Part shown: piece by piece, positions 5,906 to 7,602 of the stretch | Numbering within the stretch: position 1 is the first letter of the stretch | How the letters are laid out: the number at the start of each line of letters is the position of its first letter | Source of the DNA: Candidatus Aegiribacteria sp. | Lineage (GTDB): Bacteria > Fermentibacterota > Fermentibacteria > Fermentibacterales > Fermentibacteraceae | DNA: 7,602 nucleotides | Assembly (NCBI GenBank): GCA_030634715.1 | Contig: DAOWAG010000050.1 | Span: forward strand, 1-7,602 | Direction of reading: 5' to 3' | The notes under the pieces: generated by a model | Database searches by the model: none | Seen by the model: the letters and a program-made list of their open reading frames with translations, nothing else | What the model was told of the DNA's origin: nothing | Program-made: the position numbers and the translations under genes

Positions 5906-6640
5906 ATGAAAGGTGTTGTTCTCGCGGGGGGGCTGGGAACACGGCTCAGACCGCTGACCAGTATTACAAACAAGCATCTCCTGCCTGTTTATGATCAGCC
6001 AATGATTTTCTACCCTCTTCAAAAACTTGCTGAGGCGGGGATCAGGGATGTAATGCTAGTTACAGGTGGGAATAGCGCTGGGGATTTTCTTCGACTTCTC
6101 GGTGATGGATCGGATTTCGGACTCGATACGCTTAATTACGCCTATCAGATTAAAGAGGGCGGCATAGCGGAAGCAATAGGTCTGACAAAAGCATTTGTAG
6201 GCGGTGAGAAATTCGTTGTTATCCTGGGTGACAATATTCTTGAAGATTCACTTGCAGGACATGTGAAGACGTTCCGGAACCAGGAGGATGGAGCGAGAAT
6301 ATTACTGAAGGAAGTAAGCAATCCAAGAGATTACGGAGTAGCTGAGATTGAGGGAGACAGGATCATATCAATAGTTGAAAAACCTGAATCTCCCAGAAGC
6401 AGTTATGCCGTCATTGGTGTATACATGTACGATGATTTTGCGTTTGAGGTTATCGACGCGCTTCAGCCTTCGGCAAGGGGAGAACTTGAGGTCACCGATA
6501 TCAACAATGCCTATCTGAGCGCAGGTAAACTCAGTGCGGATATTATTGAGGGATGGTGGGCTGATTCAGGAAGCAGCATTGACGGTCTCCTGCAGGCTGG
6601 AATCAGAGCAAGGGAACTCCGAGCGGGGAGAAAGATGTGA
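5906..6640 (+). CDS. rmlA: Short-form glucose-1-phosphate thymidylyltransferase, RmlA-like
   Basis: Cytoplasmic nucleotidyltransferase of 244 aa, predicted to join dTTP and glucose-1-phosphate into dTDP-glucose, the first step of dTDP-deoxysugar synthesis. The signature is VVLAGGLGTRLRPLT at residues 4-18, followed by NKHLLPVYDQPMIFYPL with K23. ILGDNI (D109) fits the metal-binding aspartate, VEKPESP is the usual sugar-binding segment, and WWADSGS (D220) the second metal site. Classical RmlA has about 290 residues; this one ends soon after the D-S-G-S motif and lacks the C-terminal helices that in the long form contribute to the regulatory site and subunit packing. It resembles the compact sugar nucleotidyltransferases of other bacteria and archaea. 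A GGAAGAGG ribosome binding site lies at 5890-5897, and the gene follows the propeller gene by 21 nt. The stop overlaps the rmlB start. Specificity for dTTP is inferred mainly from the adjacent rmlB; UTP use cannot be excluded. Confidence 0.88.
   Translation: MKGVVLAGGLGTRLRPLTSITNKHLLPVYDQPMIFYPLQKLAEAGIRDVMLVTGGNSAGDFLRLLGDGSDFGLDTLNYAYQIKEGGIAEAIGLTKAFVGGEKFVVILGDNILEDSLAGHVKTFRNQEDGARILLKEVSNPRDYGVAEIEGDRIISIVEKPESPRSSYAVIGVYMYDDFAFEVIDALQPSARGELEVTDINNAYLSAGKLSADIIEGWWADSGSSIDGLLQAGIRARELRAGRKM
6625..6630 (+). promoter_or_regulatory. Ribosome binding site choosing the rmlB GTG start
   Basis: GGGGAG ends 6 nt before the GTG at 6637. That GTG overlaps the rmlA stop as GTGA and places the Rossmann glycine motif right at the N-terminus, as expected for RmlB. 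Confidence 0.65.
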
Positions 6641-7602
6641 GGCTTCTAGTAACAGGTGGAGCTGGTTTCATTGGAAGCAACTTCACAAGAATGGCTGTTA
6701 ATCAAAATCCTTCATGGAAGGTTGTCGTTCTTGATAAGCTGACTTATGCCGGCAGAAGGGAGAATCTCGCTGACCTGGAAGACAACTCCCGTTTTAAATT
6801 TATCCATGGAGACATCTGTGATCCGGCTGTGGTTGCTGAAGCAATGGATGGATGCGACGCTATTGTAAATTTCGCGGCAGAAACTCATGTGGACAGATCT
6901 ATTGATGATTCTTCCTCTTTTGTCAGAACTGACATTGAAGGTGTCAGGATTCTTCTTGAGGAATTCAGGAAAGAGAAACGGAATCTCTTCCTCCAGATAT
7001 CTACTGATGAAGTGTATGGGAGCGTTGAATCGGGGAAATCCAGAGAGGGTGATGCTCTTGCCCCGAGAAGTCCTTATGCAGCATCCAAGGCTGGAGGAGA
7101 ATTGCTGGCTATGAGCTACTGGACAACCCATAAAACTCCCGTTGTAGTTACGAGATCATCGAATAATTACGGTCCGTGGCAGTATCCCGAGAAGCTGTTC
7201 CCTCTTTTCATTACGAACGCATTGGATGAAGAACCTCTTCCATTGTATGGGGACGGTCTGAACCGTCGTGACTGGATGTATGTGGATGATCACTGCAGAG
7301 CTCTTATGCTCATACTGGAGAACCCCGTTTCGGGCTCCGTTTACAACATCGGGGCAGGGGAAGAGCATACAAACAGGGAAGTGACCGACGGCATACTTGC
7401 GGCGACAGATGCTGATCATGGTCTTGTGAGGTATATTGATGATCGTCCGGGACATGACAGACGTTACGCTCTTGATGTCAGTTCGATAAAAGAGAATCTT
7501 GGGTGGGAAGTTGAGATTTCCTTTGAAGAAGGACTTGAACTTACAGTCGCATGGTACAAGAATAACCGCGCATGGTGGGAAGAGATAAAATCAGGCAGAT
7601 TC
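6637..7602 (+). CDS. rmlB: dTDP-glucose 4,6-dehydratase RmlB, 3'-truncated
   Basis: Cytoplasmic NAD-dependent extended SDR that converts dTDP-glucose to dTDP-4-keto-6-deoxyglucose, the branch point for rhamnose, fucose and other 6-deoxy sugars. The frame is open to the window edge and gives 322 residues; full-length RmlB is about 330-360, so little is missing. It starts at GTG with RLLVTGGAGFIGSN (NAD binding), then FAAETHVDRSI. The catalytic T123-D124-E125 lie in STDEVYG and the Y147-x3-K151 pair in SPYAASK. Strongly RmlB-specific stretches follow: SSNNYGPWQYPEKLFPLF, YGDGLNRRDWMYVDDHC and DRPGHDRRYALD. All catalytic residues are present, so an active enzyme is expected. It is coupled to rmlA by a 4-nt GTGA overlap, matching their consecutive reactions. 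No rmlC or rmlD is seen in the window; they may follow downstream. Confidence 0.96.
   Translation, partial: MRLLVTGGAGFIGSNFTRMAVNQNPSWKVVVLDKLTYAGRRENLADLEDNSRFKFIHGDICDPAVVAEAMDGCDAIVNFAAETHVDRSIDDSSSFVRTDIEGVRILLEEFRKEKRNLFLQISTDEVYGSVESGKSREGDALAPRSPYAASKAGGELLAMSYWTTHKTPVVVTRSSNNYGPWQYPEKLFPLFITNALDEEPLPLYGDGLNRRDWMYVDDHCRALMLILENPVSGSVYNIGAGEEHTNREVTDGILAATDADHGLVRYIDDRPGHDRRYALDVSSIKENLGWEVEISFEEGLELTVAWYKNNRAWWEEIKSGRF

Overview
The window is a tightly packed run of seven genes, all on the + strand, and reads as one segment of a cell-surface polysaccharide (O-antigen, capsule or exopolysaccharide) operon. Neighbouring genes overlap by 4 nt at three junctions (ATGA at 901-904 and 3710-3713, GTGA at 6637-6640) or are separated by 2, 3 and 21 nt. 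There is no room for an internal promoter or terminator, so the promoter must lie upstream of base 1 and the operon continues past base 7602. The first gene is cut at its 5' end and the last at its 3' end.

Layout: (1) 1-904, C-terminal two-thirds of a Wzx/MATE-type lipid-linked oligosaccharide flippase. (2) 901-1836, family 2 glycosyltransferase. (3) 1839-2759, MurB, UDP-N-acetylenolpyruvoylglucosamine reductase, a peptidoglycan-precursor enzyme. (4) 2763-3713, NAD(P)-dependent extended SDR of the GDP-6-deoxy-mannose reductase (Rmd/Tll-like) type. (5) 3710-5884, a large predicted surface protein with about 14 regulator-propeller blades (two seven-bladed beta-propellers) followed by a C-terminal YPNPF-type FlgD/T9SS sorting-like domain. 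(6) 5906-6640, short-form RmlA-like glucose-1-phosphate thymidylyltransferase. (7) 6637-7602, RmlB, dTDP-glucose 4,6-dehydratase, nearly complete.

Together, RmlA and RmlB make dTDP-4-keto-6-deoxyglucose. The Rmd-like SDR could reduce a 4-keto-6-deoxy sugar (GDP- or dTDP-linked). The GT2 enzyme would add a sugar to a lipid-linked repeat, and the flippase would move the finished unit across the inner membrane. The two guests are murB, usually found with cell wall or division genes, and the propeller protein, which is not a biosynthetic enzyme and is presumably exported.

Organism: a Gram-negative-type bacterium, most likely in or near the FCB superphylum. The C-terminal YPNPF...W.G.D...SGTY domain and Reg_prop repeats are typical there. 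The strong Shine-Dalgarno sequences (for example AAGGAGG at 884-890 and GGAGG at 3698-3702) argue against mainstream Bacteroidetes, which mostly lack them, and point toward less-studied FCB-type candidate phyla. This placement is inference. No RNA genes, CRISPR arrays, insertion sequences or DNA-level repeats were seen, and there is no gene-free stretch longer than 21 nt.
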